In this document: positions 52,889-61,846 of the stretch, one piece after another
How positions within the stretch are numbered: the first letter of the stretch is position 1
How the letters are laid out: the number at the start of each line of letters is the position of its first letter
Assembly: GCF_024704725.1 (NCBI RefSeq)
Contig: NZ_JALIQS010000004.1
Coordinates: 372,001-436,000, forward strand
Length of the DNA stretch: 64,000 nucleotides
Direction: 5' to 3'
Source of the DNA: Shinella sp. CPCC 101442
GTDB taxonomy: Bacteria > Pseudomonadota > Alphaproteobacteria > Rhizobiales > Rhizobiaceae
Translations under genes and position numbers: made by a program
The notes under the pieces: generated by a model
What the model was told of the DNA's origin: nothing
What the model saw: only the letters and a program-made list of their open reading frames with translations
Database searches by the model: none

Positions 52889-53617
52889 ATGTCATCGACC
52901 CATATTGTCTCGATCTATGACGAAGAACTGAAGTATCTTTCCCGCCGTATCTCCGAAATGGGCGGCACAGCCGAGCAGATGGTGGCGGATTCCGTCCGCG
53001 CCCTCGTCACGATGGACGTGGCGCTGGCCCAGAAGGTCATTTCCGAGGACGTCATCCTCGACAATGCCGAACGCCAAATCAACGACAAGGCGATCGTCAC
53101 TATCGCCAAGCGCCAGCCGATGGCGGCGGATCTGCGCGAGATCATGGGCACGATCCGCATCGCGGCCGAACTCGAACGCGTCGGCGACCTCGGCAAGAAT
53201 ACCGCCAAGCGCGTGATTGCCGTGCAGAGCTCGGGCATGCCGCGCAAGCTCGCCCGCGGCCTGGAGCATCTCGCCGAACTGGCGCTGATCCAGCTCAAGG
53301 AAGTCCTCGACGTCTTCGCTACCCGCTCGGTGGACAAGGCGAAGGCCATCCGCGAGCGCGACGACGAGATCGACGCGATCTACACCTCGCTGTTCCGCGA
53401 ACTCCTGACCTACATGATGGAAGATCCGCGCAACATCACGCCCTGCACGCATCTCCTGTTCTGCGCCAAGAATATCGAGCGCATCGGCGACCACGCCACC
53501 AACATCGCCGAAACCATCTACTACATGGCGACCGGCTCGCAGCCGGAAGGCGAGCGTCCGAAGGACGACACATCGACATCCGTCGTCGCGGCCGATGTCG
53601 CCGACGCCTCTGAGTAA
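52889..53617 (+). CDS. phoU: Phosphate signalling protein PhoU
   Basis: The product has 242 residues with two three-helix PhoU bundles. The metal-cluster motifs E-x3-D-x3-R are visible (MGTIRIAAELERVGDLGKN and LLFCAKNIERIGDHATN). PhoU links the transporter to PhoR and represses the regulon when phosphate is plentiful. It lies 50 bases after pstB and 20 before phoB. Confidence 0.96.
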   Translation: MSSTHIVSIYDEELKYLSRRISEMGGTAEQMVADSVRALVTMDVALAQKVISEDVILDNAERQINDKAIVTIAKRQPMAADLREIMGTIRIAAELERVGDLGKNTAKRVIAVQSSGMPRKLARGLEHLAELALIQLKEVLDVFATRSVDKAKAIRERDDEIDAIYTSLFRELLTYMMEDPRNITPCTHLLFCAKNIERIGDHATNIAETIYYMATGSQPEGERPKDDTSTSVVAADVADASE

Positions 53618-53637
53618 TCTGATTAGGGGTTCACTCC

Positions 53638-54321
53638 ATGGTGCCCAGAATAGCCGTCGTTGAAGACGAGGAGGCGCTGAGCGTCCTCCTGCGCTACAAT
53701 CTCGAAGCCGAGGGTTTCGAGGTGGATACGATCCTGTCCGGTGACGAGGCCGAAATGCGCTTGCAGGAGCGCATGCCCGACCTCCTCATCCTCGACTGGA
53801 TGCTGCCGGGCGTCTCCGGCATCGAGCTGTGCCGGCGCCTGCGCCAACGGCCGGAAACCGAACGCCTGCCGATCATCATGCTGACGGCGCGCGGCGAGGA
53901 AAGCGAGCGCGTGCGCGGCCTTGCCACCGGCGCGGACGACTATGTCGTCAAGCCCTTCTCGACACCGGAACTCGTCGCCCGTGTGCGCGCCATGCTGCGC
54001 CGTGCCAAGCCCGAGGTCGTCTCGACGGTGCTGCGCTGCGGCGATATCGAGCTCGACCGCGAGACGCATCGCGTCCATCGCCGCACCCGCGAGGTCCGCC
54101 TCGGTCCGACGGAATTCCGCCTGCTGGAGTTCCTGATGACCTCGCCCGGCCGCGTCTTCTCGCGCTCGCAGCTTCTGGATGGTGTCTGGGGTCATGACAT
54201 CTATGTCGACGAGCGCACTGTCGACGTGCATGTCGGGCGCCTGCGCAAGGCGCTCAATTTCGCGAACATGCTGGATGTCATCCGCACGGTCCGCGGCGCC
54301 GGCTATTCGCTGGAAACCTGA
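53638..54321 (+). CDS. phoB: Phosphate regulon response regulator PhoB
   Basis: The product has 227 residues. The receiver domain (1-120) has the acidic pocket EDEE, the phosphoacceptor Asp near residue 53 (LLILDWMLPG), a conserved Thr (MLTARG) and Lys (VVKPFSTPELVARV). The OmpR-type winged helix (130-225) ends with VHVGRLRKAL and VRGAGYSLE. It is phosphorylated by PhoR and binds Pho boxes such as that before pstS. Confidence 0.97.
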   Translation: MVPRIAVVEDEEALSVLLRYNLEAEGFEVDTILSGDEAEMRLQERMPDLLILDWMLPGVSGIELCRRLRQRPETERLPIIMLTARGEESERVRGLATGADDYVVKPFSTPELVARVRAMLRRAKPEVVSTVLRCGDIELDRETHRVHRRTREVRLGPTEFRLLEFLMTSPGRVFSRSQLLDGVWGHDIYVDERTVDVHVGRLRKALNFANMLDVIRTVRGAGYSLET

Positions 54322-54403
54322 GGATAGGAATTCCTCCCAAGGACGGAAATGGGCCCTGCGGGGCCTGTTTGCGTTTTGCGCCTGCCTTCATGTCCGCAAA
54401 TAA

Positions 54404-54427
54404 AAACGGAGCCTTTCGGCTCCGTTT
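54404..54427. terminator. Bidirectional terminator between phoB and gcrA
   Basis: A 10-bp perfect stem AAACGGAGCC / GGCTCCGTTT with a TTTC loop lies between the convergent phoB and gcrA genes, usable on both strands. Confidence 0.85.
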
Positions 54428-54452
54428 CTCATTTCAGGGTCGCTGCTGTCTG

Positions 54453-54983
54453 TCAGCGCATCCGGCGCCGTTCGGCCGAAGGCTGGTAGGCGAGGCGCTG
54501 GTGGTAGGTGCAGTAGGGCGAATTGTCCGGAGACTCGTTGCCGCAGAAGTGGAAGTCGTCATTCAGCGGGTCGCCGATCGGCCACTTGCAGGTGCGCTCG
54601 GTAAGCTGCGTCAGTTCCAGCTTGCGCGACATGGGAACGACGGACTTGTTGCCGTTGGCCGGGACCGGGAGCTGTTCGACCTCGACCTCGAAAGCCGTGT
54701 CCAGATCGTCCTTGGCTGCTACCGCCGGGCGAGCCACGCTACGGGCGGTGACGGCGCGGGCCTGGAAGGTGGCGGGGCGCGGAGCGGCCGGAGCAGGGCG
54801 CTTCGGGCGAGCGGCGTTCTGCGCGCCGCCGGCCTTGGCGCGGCCCGGCAGGTTCAGCCGGTGCACCTTGCCGATGACGGCGTTGCGGCTGACGCCGCCG
54901 AGTTGCGCCGCGATCTGGCTCGCGCTCAAACCCTCGGCCCAGAGCTTCTTAAGTCTTTCGACGCGCTCGTCTGTCCAGTTCAT
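54453..54983 (-). CDS. gcrA: Cell cycle regulator GcrA
   Basis: The product has 176 residues from the ATG at 54983. The N-terminal DNA-binding domain is WTDERVERLKKLWAEGLSAS with GGVSRNAVIGKVHRLNLPGR. A variable Ala/Pro linker follows, then the C-terminal sigma70-interacting domain CKWPIGDP with FCGNESP and YCTYHQRLAYQ. GcrA binds RNA polymerase holoenzyme and activates promoters carrying CcrM-methylated GANTC sites. Its own upstream region holds a dense GANTC cluster. Confidence 0.95.
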   Translation of the reverse strand: MNWTDERVERLKKLWAEGLSASQIAAQLGGVSRNAVIGKVHRLNLPGRAKAGGAQNAARPKRPAPAAPRPATFQARAVTARSVARPAVAAKDDLDTAFEVEVEQLPVPANGNKSVVPMSRKLELTQLTERTCKWPIGDPLNDDFHFCGNESPDNSPYCTYHQRLAYQPSAERRRMR

Positions 54984-55125
54984 GTTTTCGTCTCCGCTCG
55001 GCGTTCGATGCGGGAATCCCTCGTCGCGTCCCGGACAGATCCGGAACCTGAACGCCTTCAACTCTTTTGGTGACTAGTTCCGCCGCATGCAGTCTAGTAA
55101 TTGGTCTTTAACCTAGAGACCGGGG

Positions 55126-55235
55126 GACTCTGTGACAAGAGTCGCAGGAATCGGCGCGAATCGATTTCTGGGTTTTCCCCAACTTGCTGGTCTGGTGTGA
55201 CTCGATGGAGACACCTTCCGCGCGTGGCGTGAATC
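55126..55235. promoter_or_regulatory. Cluster of six GANTC (CcrM) methylation sites between gcrA and argD
   Basis: GANTC occurs at 55126, 55139, 55148, 55158, 55199 and 55231, with a seventh at 55014. Chance expectation is one in about 256 bases. The gene-free gap 54984-55407 has no other feature besides the argD promoter. Methylation-dependent control of gcrA or argD is likely. Confidence 0.75.
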
Positions 55236-55279
55236 CTCACCTTGCGGGAGGTTCAGCGTCCTTTCGGGCTGCGATTTTG

Positions 55280-55308
55280 TTGACATCGCCAAGTGAAATG
55301 CCGATAGT
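55280..55308 (+). promoter_or_regulatory. Sigma70-type promoter candidate for argD
   Basis: TTGACA and GATAGT are spaced by 17 bases, about 100 bases before the argD start, in the otherwise empty gcrA-argD gap. Confidence 0.5.
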
Positions 55309-55407
55309 GCCGCATGCCGCCGCGAGGCGGCTTTTGATTTTTCTGAAGCCCGGAAAAGTCAAGTGTGAGACTTCTTTTTCCGCATCTCTTTTCGGAGGAT
55401 ACGCGCC

Positions 55408-56598
55408 ATGGCCGATGCCGCGCCGCTCTATGAAACCTATATGCGTGCACCGCTCCGGTTCACGCGCGGGGAGGGCGTCTGGCTGATCGCCGAAGATGGC
55501 GAGCGATATCTCGATTTCGCCGCCGGCGTCGCCGTCAATTCGCTGGGTCATGCGCATCCGCATCTCGTCGCAGCCCTGAAGGACCAGGCCGACAAGGTCT
55601 GGCACCTGTCCAACCTCTATGAGGTGCCCGGCCAGGAAAGCCTCGGCCGCCGGCTGACGGACGCGACCTTCGCCGACAAGGTGTTCTTCACCAATTCGGG
55701 CGCGGAAGCGCTGGAATGTGCGATCAAGACCGCGCGGCGCTATCACTTCGCCAAGGGGCATCCGGGCAAGTTCCATATCATCACCTTCGACGGCGCCTTC
55801 CATGGCCGCACGATCGCGACGATCGCGGCCGGCGGACAGGAAAAGTATATCGAGGGCTTCGGCCCGAAGGCGCCGGGCTTCCTGAAGCTTCCCTTCGGCG
55901 ATATCGCCGCTGTCAGGGATGCAATCACCGAGGAAACCGCCGGCATCCTGATCGAGCCGGTGCAGGGCGAGGGTGGTATCCGCCCCGTCTCCAAGGAATT
56001 CATGCAGGAGCTGCGCCAGCTCTGCGACGAATACGGTCTGCTGCTGATCCTCGACGAGGTGCAGTCCGGCGTCGGCCGCACGGGCCGCCTCTTCGCCCAT
56101 GAATGGTCCGGTGTGGCGCCTGACATCATGGCGGTGGCCAAGGGTATCGGCGGCGGCTTCCCGCTCGGCGCCTGCCTCGCCACGGAGGAGGCCGCCTCCG
56201 GCATGGTCGCCGGAACGCATGGCTCGACCTATGGCGGCAATCCGCTCGCCATGGCCGTCGGCAATGCCGTGCTCGACGTCGTGCTCGAAGACGGCTTTCT
56301 CGAGCATGTGCGCGACGTGGCGCTGGTCTTCCGCCAGGGCCTTGCGGCGCTGAAGGATCGTTTCCCCGAGGTGATCGAGGACGTGCGCGGCGAGGGCCTG
56401 ATGCTCGGCATCAAGGCGAAAATCCCCGTTGCCGATCTGCTCAAGGCCGTGCGTGCGGAAAAACTGCTGGGTGTGCCGGCGGGCGACAATGTGCTGCGGC
56501 TGCTGCCGCCGCTCACCGTCACGGCCGAAGAGGCACGCGAAGGGCTCGCCCGCATCGAGCGTGCAGCCGAAAAGCTGACGGCGGCGAAAGCCGCCTGA
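55408..56598 (+). CDS. argD: Acetylornithine aminotransferase
   Basis: The product has 396 residues. It is a class III PLP transaminase making N-acetylornithine from the semialdehyde. The [18 protein letters not shown] segment binds PLP phosphate, [15 protein letters not shown] holds the PLP-pyridine Asp, and the Schiff-base Lys lies in [15 protein letters not shown]. It is followed 28 bases later by argF and then hslO on the same strand. Confidence 0.95.
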   Translation: MADAAPLYETYMRAPLRFTRGEGVWLIAEDGERYLDFAAGVAVNSLGHAHPHLVAALKDQADKVWHLSNLYEVPGQESLGRRLTDATFADKVFFTNSGAEALECAIKTARRYHFAKGHPGKFHIITFDGAFHGRTIATIAAGGQEKYIEGFGPKAPGFLKLPFGDIAAVRDAITEETAGILIEPVQGEGGIRPVSKEFMQELRQLCDEYGLLLILDEVQSGVGRTGRLFAHEWSGVAPDIMAVAKGIGGGFPLGACLATEEAASGMVAGTHGSTYGGNPLAMAVGNAVLDVVLEDGFLEHVRDVALVFRQGLAALKDRFPEVIEDVRGEGLMLGIKAKIPVADLLKAVRAEKLLGVPAGDNVLRLLPPLTVTAEEAREGLARIERAAEKLTAAKAA

Positions 56599-56626
56599 TC
56601 AGGCACCGGGACAGACAGGACACATC

Positions 56627-57538
56627 ATGGCCAAGCATTTTCTCGACCTTTCCGCCGTTTCGGAAAGCGATCTCCGCGTCATCATGGACGATGCGCACAA
56701 GCGCAAGGCAGCCAACAAGGCCGGCACCGAAGAGCGACCGCTCGCCGGCAAGATGCTTGCGATGATCTTCGAGAAGCCCTCTACCCGCACGCGCGTCTCC
56801 TTCGATGTCGGCATGCGCCAGCTCGGCGGCGAGACGCTGTTCCTCTCGGGCACGGAAATGCAGCTCGGCCGCGCCGAGACGATCGGCGACACGGCCAAGG
56901 TCCTGTCGCGTTATGTCGATGCCATCATGATCCGCACCACGGACCATGCGCGCATGCTGGAGCTTGCCGAACACGCGACCGTGCCGGTCATCAATGCGCT
57001 GACCGACCTGACGCATCCCTGCCAGATCATGGCCGACGTCATGACCTTCGAGGAGCATCGCGGGTCGGCGAAGGGCAAGACCTTCGCCTGGACGGGTGAC
57101 GGCAACAACGTGCTGCATTCCTTCGTCGAGGGGTCTGCCCGCTTCGGCTATTCGATGAAGATGGCCGTGCCGATGGGCTCCGAGCCCGACGACAAGATCT
57201 TGAACTGGGCGCGTGACAATGGCGGCGACATTCTGCTCGGTCATGATCCTGAGACCATCATCGACGGCGTCGATCTCGTCGTCACCGACTGCTGGGTCTC
57301 GATGAACCAGGAGCACCGCGCCCGTGGCCACAACATCTTCCAGCCCTATCAGGTCAACAAGCAGCTGATGGCGCGCGCCGGCAAGGACGCGCTCTTCATG
57401 CATTGCCTGCCGGCCCACCGCGGCGAGGAGGTGACGGACGAGGTGATAGACGGCCCGCAGTCCGTGGTCTTCGACGAAGCGGAAAACCGCCTGCACGCGC
57501 AGAAATCGATCCTCGCCTGGTGCCTCGGCGCCGTCTGA
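56627..57538 (+). CDS. argF: Ornithine carbamoyltransferase
   Basis: The product has 303 residues. It transfers a carbamoyl group to ornithine to give citrulline. The carbamoyl-phosphate site [15 protein letters not shown], the [14 protein letters not shown] segment and the ornithine-loop [12 protein letters not shown] are all present. The length fits the family. It follows argD in a likely operon. Confidence 0.97.
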   Translation: MAKHFLDLSAVSESDLRVIMDDAHKRKAANKAGTEERPLAGKMLAMIFEKPSTRTRVSFDVGMRQLGGETLFLSGTEMQLGRAETIGDTAKVLSRYVDAIMIRTTDHARMLELAEHATVPVINALTDLTHPCQIMADVMTFEEHRGSAKGKTFAWTGDGNNVLHSFVEGSARFGYSMKMAVPMGSEPDDKILNWARDNGGDILLGHDPETIIDGVDLVVTDCWVSMNQEHRARGHNIFQPYQVNKQLMARAGKDALFMHCLPAHRGEEVTDEVIDGPQSVVFDEAENRLHAQKSILAWCLGAV

Positions 57539-57731
57539 GACGCGTCTTGAAAAACAGCGCCGCCCGCACGATCTAGGGGCCATCACGAAGCGCCGAAGGG
57601 CGCTTTCTCTAGCGTATGCCCGCTCGGTATGGAATGATCGGGCGATAGCGCGCTCAAATCACGGTAGAACGCCGGTCGAAATCAGCCGGGCCCATGGCCC
57701 GGTGGCTTCCCGGTGTGCAAGGAGCAGAACG

Positions 57732-58727
57732 ATGATGGCGGAAAGTGCCCTGAAACTCGGTGAAGTCGGCTTCTCCGGCGACGACCATGTCCTGCCATTC
57801 CAGGTGGAGGGTCTCGATGTTCGCGGTCGCGCCGTGCAGCTCGGCCCGATGCTCGACACCATTCTGGGGCGGCATGATTATCCCGCGCCCGTCGCGCGGC
57901 TGGTGGCGGAAGCCATCACGCTCACGGTGCTGCTCGGTACCTCGCTGAAATTCGAGGGCAAGCTGATCGTGCAGACCAAGGGCGACGGCCCTGTCGATCT
58001 GCTGGTTGCCGATTTTTCCGCACCGCATGACGTGCGCGCCTATGCGCGCTTCGATCAGGACGCGCTCGACGCGGCGATTGCCGCCGGCGCCATCGAGTCG
58101 CATGAACTGCTCGGAACAGGCATCCTCGCCTTCACCATCGATCAGGGGGCGCACACCCAGCGCTACCAGGGCATCGTCCCGCTCGACGGCCACACGCTGG
58201 AGGAGATCGCCGGTGTCTATTTCCGCCAGTCGGAGCAGATCCCGACCAAGGTACGCCTCGGCGTCGCCGAACTCTACGACCGCGACGAGGCCGGAAAATC
58301 ACGGCATCGCTGGCGGGCGGGCGGCATGGTCGCGCAGTTCCTGCCGCAGGCGCCGGAGCGCATGCGCCAGGTCGACTTGCCGGGTGGCGATGGCGACGAG
58401 GCCGGTCACAAGATCACCGACGACGACAACTGGGCCGAAGCGAAAGCCATGGTCGAGACGATCGACCTCGACGAGCTGACGGATCCCAATGTCGGCACCG
58501 AACGGCTGTTGTTCCGCCTCTTCCACGAGCGGGGCGTGCGGGTCTACGATCCCCAGCAGGTCTTCGACCGCTGCTCCTGCTCGCGTGAAAAGCTGAAGAG
58601 CGTGCTCGCCGGCCTCAGCGCCGACGATATCGCGCATACGGCAGACGACAAGGACGAGATCGCGGTGACCTGCGAGTTCTGTTCGACGACATACCGCTTC
58701 GAAGCCGCGGAAGTGCTGCCGCAGTGA
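57732..58727 (+). CDS. hslO: Redox-regulated chaperone Hsp33
   Basis: The product has 331 residues from the ATG at 57732 (57735 is nearly equivalent). Hsp33 is activated by oxidation to hold unfolding proteins. The C-terminal zinc centre is intact: CSCSREKL and CEFCSTTY supply four cysteines in the CxC...CxxC pattern at about 281-319. The N-terminal domain is RPMLDTILGR-like (LGPMLDTILGRHDYPAPVAR). It follows argF by 193 bases, so it may have its own promoter. Confidence 0.94.
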   Translation: MMAESALKLGEVGFSGDDHVLPFQVEGLDVRGRAVQLGPMLDTILGRHDYPAPVARLVAEAITLTVLLGTSLKFEGKLIVQTKGDGPVDLLVADFSAPHDVRAYARFDQDALDAAIAAGAIESHELLGTGILAFTIDQGAHTQRYQGIVPLDGHTLEEIAGVYFRQSEQIPTKVRLGVAELYDRDEAGKSRHRWRAGGMVAQFLPQAPERMRQVDLPGGDGDEAGHKITDDDNWAEAKAMVETIDLDELTDPNVGTERLLFRLFHERGVRVYDPQQVFDRCSCSREKLKSVLAGLSADDIAHTADDKDEIAVTCEFCSTTYRFEAAEVLPQ

Positions 58728-58742
58728 GGCTCAAGCACATCC

Positions 58743-59135
58743 TCAGTTGAGGGTGCGCGCCTGTCCCGGTGTGTCCAGCGAGAAGGCCGGAATGGCGACG
58801 TCGAAAGCCTCGCCGCTCTCCGCCTCCATGCGGTAGCGCCCGAACATGATGCCCGACGGTGTCTCCAGCGGGCAACCTGACGAGTACTCGTAGGTGTCGC
58901 CGGGGCGCAGCACCGGCTGTTCGCCGATGACGCCGGGACCGTTGACCTCGTCCACCTGACCGTTCTGGTCGGTGATGTGCCAGTAGCGCGTCACGAGACG
59001 GACGGCGATGTCGGAGTGGTTTGAAATGACGACCCTGTATCCCCAGACATAGCGGCTGTCGTCGGGATCGGACTGATCGGCCAGGTAATACGGCTCTACG
59101 GTCACTTCGATGTCGCGGGTCAGCGCACGATACAT
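58743..59135 (-). CDS. apaG: ApaG (CorD) protein
   Basis: The product has 130 residues from the ATG at 59135; a TTG two codons upstream is unlikely. It is a single fibronectin-like ApaG domain with [20 protein letters not shown], the [20 protein letters not shown] segment and MFGRYRME. ApaG is linked to magnesium/cobalt efflux and resistance, but its biochemical role is unclear. It converges on hslO with 15 bases between the stops. Confidence 0.93.
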   Translation of the reverse strand: MYRALTRDIEVTVEPYYLADQSDPDDSRYVWGYRVVISNHSDIAVRLVTRYWHITDQNGQVDEVNGPGVIGEQPVLRPGDTYEYSSGCPLETPSGIMFGRYRMEAESGEAFDVAIPAFSLDTPGQARTLN

Positions 59136-59204
59136 AGGCAAGCCTTGAACTGATTAGCTCCTGCTATTCTACAGGAATGTGGTTTCGTCAAGGATAAGCA
59201 AGGA

Positions 59205-59231
59205 AGGCACCGGCTTCGTCGGCCGGTGCCT
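59205..59231 (-). terminator. Hairpin downstream of metZ
   Basis: AGGCACCGGC and GCCGGTGCCT form a 10-bp stem with a 7-base loop, about 30 bases beyond the metZ stop. The T-tract on the minus strand is weak. Confidence 0.6.
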
Positions 59232-59261
59232 CCGCATTTGTCCATCTTGCGTCGGTCAGGA

Positions 59262-60446
59262 TCAGGCTTTGACCTTGGAAAGCGCGTGGGCGAAATCCTC
59301 GAGCAGATCGTCGCTGTCTTCGATGCCGGCCGAGAAGCGCACGGTGCCGTCGGACATGCCGAGTTCGGTGCGCGCCTCGTCCGTCAGGTTCTTGTGCGTC
59401 GTCGTCGCCGGATGCGTGATCAGGCTCTTGGCGTCGCCGAGATTGTTGGAGATCTTCACGACATCGAGCGCATCCTGCAGCGCAAACGCTGCTTCCTTGC
59501 CGCCCTTCATCTCGAAGCAGACGAGCGTCGAGCCGCCCGTCATCTGCTTGGCGATGATATCGGCCTGCGGATGATCCTTGCGGCCCGGATAGATCACGCG
59601 GGCGATCTGCTTCTGGTCGGCGAGGAAGTCGGCAATACGGCTCGCATTCTCCGTCTGCTGTTTTACGCGCAACGGAAGCGTTTCAATCCCCTTCAGCAGC
59701 GTCCAGGCGTTGAACGGCGACATGGCCGGGCCGGTGTGGCGGAAATAGTCGTGCAGGTTCTCGTCGATCCACTTTTTGTCCGACAGCACGACGCCACCGA
59801 GGCAGCGGCCCTGCCCGTCGATATGCTTGGTGGCGGAGTAGACGACGATATGCGCGCCGAGCTCCAGCGGCTTCTGGAAGAGCGGCGTCGCAAACACGTT
59901 GTCGACGACGACCTTGGCGCCGATCTGGTTGGCGAGTTTGGCAACGCCTGCGATATCGATGACCTCGAGCGTCGGATTGGTCGGGCTTTCCAGGAAGAAC
60001 ACTTTGGTGTTCTTCTGGATCGCGCCTTCCCAGTTGGCGAGGTCCCGGCCGTCGATCAGCGTGCACTCGATGCCGTATTTCGGCGCGAGCGTCTCGACCA
60101 CCCAGCGGCAGGAGCCGAAGAGGGCACGGGCGGCGACGATATGGTCGCCGGCCTTCAGCTGGCAGAGGATCGCGGCCGTCACGGCCGCCATGCCGGATGC
60201 GGTAGCGCGCGCATCTTCCGCGCCTTCCAGCATGCACATGCGCTTTTCGAACATGTCATTGGTCGGGCTGCCGTAACGGGCATAGATGAAACCGTCCGTC
60301 TCGCCCTTGAAGCGGGCTTCGGCCGCAGCCGACGTGTCGTAGACGAAACCCTGCGTAAGGAAGATCGCTTCGGCGGTTTCGCCGTGCTGGGAGCGGGTGG
60401 TTCCGCCGTGAACGAGTTGGGTGGCCGGGCGCCAGGACTTGCTCAT
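59262..60446 (-). CDS. metZ: O-succinylhomoserine sulfhydrylase
   Basis: The product has 394 residues from the ATG at 60446. It is a Cys/Met-metabolism PLP enzyme. The PLP-Lys lies in the segment VYSATKHIDGQGR, and the motif DIAGVAKLANQIGAKVVVDN holds the PLP-binding Asp. It converts O-succinylhomoserine and sulfide to homocysteine. The 5' untranslated region contains a SAM-II riboswitch with a terminator, so high S-adenosylmethionine should switch it off. Confidence 0.93.
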   Translation of the reverse strand: MSKSWRPATQLVHGGTTRSQHGETAEAIFLTQGFVYDTSAAAEARFKGETDGFIYARYGSPTNDMFEKRMCMLEGAEDARATASGMAAVTAAILCQLKAGDHIVAARALFGSCRWVVETLAPKYGIECTLIDGRDLANWEGAIQKNTKVFFLESPTNPTLEVIDIAGVAKLANQIGAKVVVDNVFATPLFQKPLELGAHIVVYSATKHIDGQGRCLGGVVLSDKKWIDENLHDYFRHTGPAMSPFNAWTLLKGIETLPLRVKQQTENASRIADFLADQKQIARVIYPGRKDHPQADIIAKQMTGGSTLVCFEMKGGKEAAFALQDALDVVKISNNLGDAKSLITHPATTTHKNLTDEARTELGMSDGTVRFSAGIEDSDDLLEDFAHALSKVKA

Positions 60447-60462
60447 GTGATCGTCGCCTTCA

Positions 60463-60497
60463 AACAAAAAAACCGGCCGCAAAAGCAGGCCGGTTTT
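60463..60497 (-). terminator. Intrinsic terminator of the metZ leader
   Basis: On the minus strand, AAAACCGGCC pairs with GGCCGGTTTT (10 bp, 9-base loop) and runs into a T-rich tract just before the metZ Shine-Dalgarno region. The alternative pairing of bases 60488-60493 with 60502-60507 would act as antiterminator. Confidence 0.85.
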
Positions 60498-60504
60498 GAA
60501 CCCG

Positions 60505-60568
60505 GCCTTTTTAGCTACTTGTTTAACGTGGCTGCAAGCCGGCCGGCCAAATCACCACGGGATAATCT
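60505..60568 (-). promoter_or_regulatory. SAM-II riboswitch aptamer
   Basis: Read on the minus strand, the aptamer starts near TCCCGTGGTGATTTGG and continues with CCGGC...TTGCAGCCACGTTAAACAAG, ending at GCTAAA. These are the near-invariant blocks of the SAM-II pseudoknot, which binds S-adenosylmethionine in alphaproteobacterial met gene leaders. It lies about 60 bases upstream of metZ and leads directly into the terminator/antiterminator pair, so it probably works by transcription attenuation. Confidence 0.93.
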
Positions 60569-60646
60569 GCTAATACTGCGCGCCTGCGCTTGCGTCAATT
60601 GCCGGCATTTGGTTTTGTGCGAACCCTCTGACAGGACGGGAATATC

Positions 60647-61753
60647 ATGGCTTTTGCGACGCGCAGCGCGGGCATTCTGGCGGACAACGCCATCAGCGGC
60701 TTGTTCGACAGCGGGCGGCTGAAAAGCGAGGCCGCTCTGGATGACGACCAGATCCAACCGGCGAGCCTCGATCTGCGTCTGGGCGCCATCGCCTTCCGCG
60801 TGCGCGCCAGTTTCCTGCCCGGTCCGTCTCATCTCGTCGCCGACAAGCTCGACCGGCTGAAGCTCCATATCATCGACCTGTCCGAGGGCGCGGTGTTGGA
60901 AACCGGCTGCGTCTATATCGTGCCGCTGATGGAAAGTCTCGATCTGCCGGCAGACCTCGCGGCTTCCGCAAATCCGAAAAGCTCGACCGGTCGCCTCGAC
61001 ATCTTCACCCGTGTCATCACCGACCGCGCACAGGAATTCGACAAGATCCCGGCCGGCTATTCCGGTCCGCTCTATCTCGAAATCTCGCCGCGCACCTTCC
61101 CGATCGTCGTGCGCCGCGGCTCGCGCCTGTCGCAGATCCGTTTCCGCAAGGGCAAGGCCCTGCTGAACGAAAGCGAGCTGCTCGCGCTCCATGCCTCCGA
61201 CACCCTCGTCGCCAGCGAGACGCCGAATGTGTCGGGCGGGGGCATCGCGCTCTCGATCGACCTCAAGGGCACCGGCCCGGACGGTCTCATCGGCTATCGC
61301 GGCAAGCACCATACTTCCGTCGTCGATGTCGACCGCAAGAACCAGCACGACATTTTTGACTTCTGGGAGCCGCTGTTCAGCCGCGGCCGCAACGAACTGA
61401 TCCTCGATCCCGACGAGTTCTACATCCTTGTTTCCCGGGAGGCGGTGCATGTGCCCCCGCTCTACGCGGCCGAAATGACGCCGTTCGACCCGTTGGTGGG
61501 CGAATTCCGCGTGCACTATGCCGGCTTCTTCGATCCCGGTTTCGGCCATGCGCCCGCCGGCGGTTCCGGTAGTCGCGCGGTGCTGGAGGTGCGCAGCCAC
61601 GAGGTGCCCTTCATCCTCGAACATGGTCAGATCGTCGGCCGCCTTGTCTACGAGCACATGCTCGACGCTCCGGAAGGCCTCTACGGTTCCGGCCTCGGCT
61701 CGAACTACCAGGCGCAGGGCCTGAAGCTCTCGAAACACTTCCGCGCCGGTTGA
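60647..61753 (+). CDS. dcd: dCTP deaminase-like protein (2'-deoxycytidine 5'-triphosphate deaminase)
   Basis: The product has 368 residues, nearly twice the length of typical Dcd, with two trimeric-dUTPase-like halves. The first half has QPASLDLRLG and SANPKSSTGRLDIFTRVITD. The second contains GRNELILDPDEFYILVSRE and ends with a GLGSNYQAQGLKLSK tail. Deamination of dCTP is inferred from family (DCD_N/2'-deoxycytidine deaminase, alphaproteobacterial form). It faces metZ divergently. Confidence 0.88.
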   Translation: MAFATRSAGILADNAISGLFDSGRLKSEAALDDDQIQPASLDLRLGAIAFRVRASFLPGPSHLVADKLDRLKLHIIDLSEGAVLETGCVYIVPLMESLDLPADLAASANPKSSTGRLDIFTRVITDRAQEFDKIPAGYSGPLYLEISPRTFPIVVRRGSRLSQIRFRKGKALLNESELLALHASDTLVASETPNVSGGGIALSIDLKGTGPDGLIGYRGKHHTSVVDVDRKNQHDIFDFWEPLFSRGRNELILDPDEFYILVSREAVHVPPLYAAEMTPFDPLVGEFRVHYAGFFDPGFGHAPAGGSGSRAVLEVRSHEVPFILEHGQIVGRLVYEHMLDAPEGLYGSGLGSNYQAQGLKLSKHFRAG

Positions 61754-61774
61754 AGCACGGCGGCAGGGCGCTTT

Positions 61775-61800
61775 ACAATAAAGTTAAACGTTTTTATTGT
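61775..61800. promoter_or_regulatory. Operator candidate upstream of LacI-family gene
   Basis: ACAATAAA and TTTATTGT form 8-bp inverted arms, and between them lies the LacI-like core AAACGTTT with a central CG. It ends 46 bases before the start codon, consistent with autoregulation. Confidence 0.5.
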
Positions 61801-61846
61801 GCGGGAATCGCGCTTCTTCCGTGCGCAAGACGAAGACGAGCGTTCC

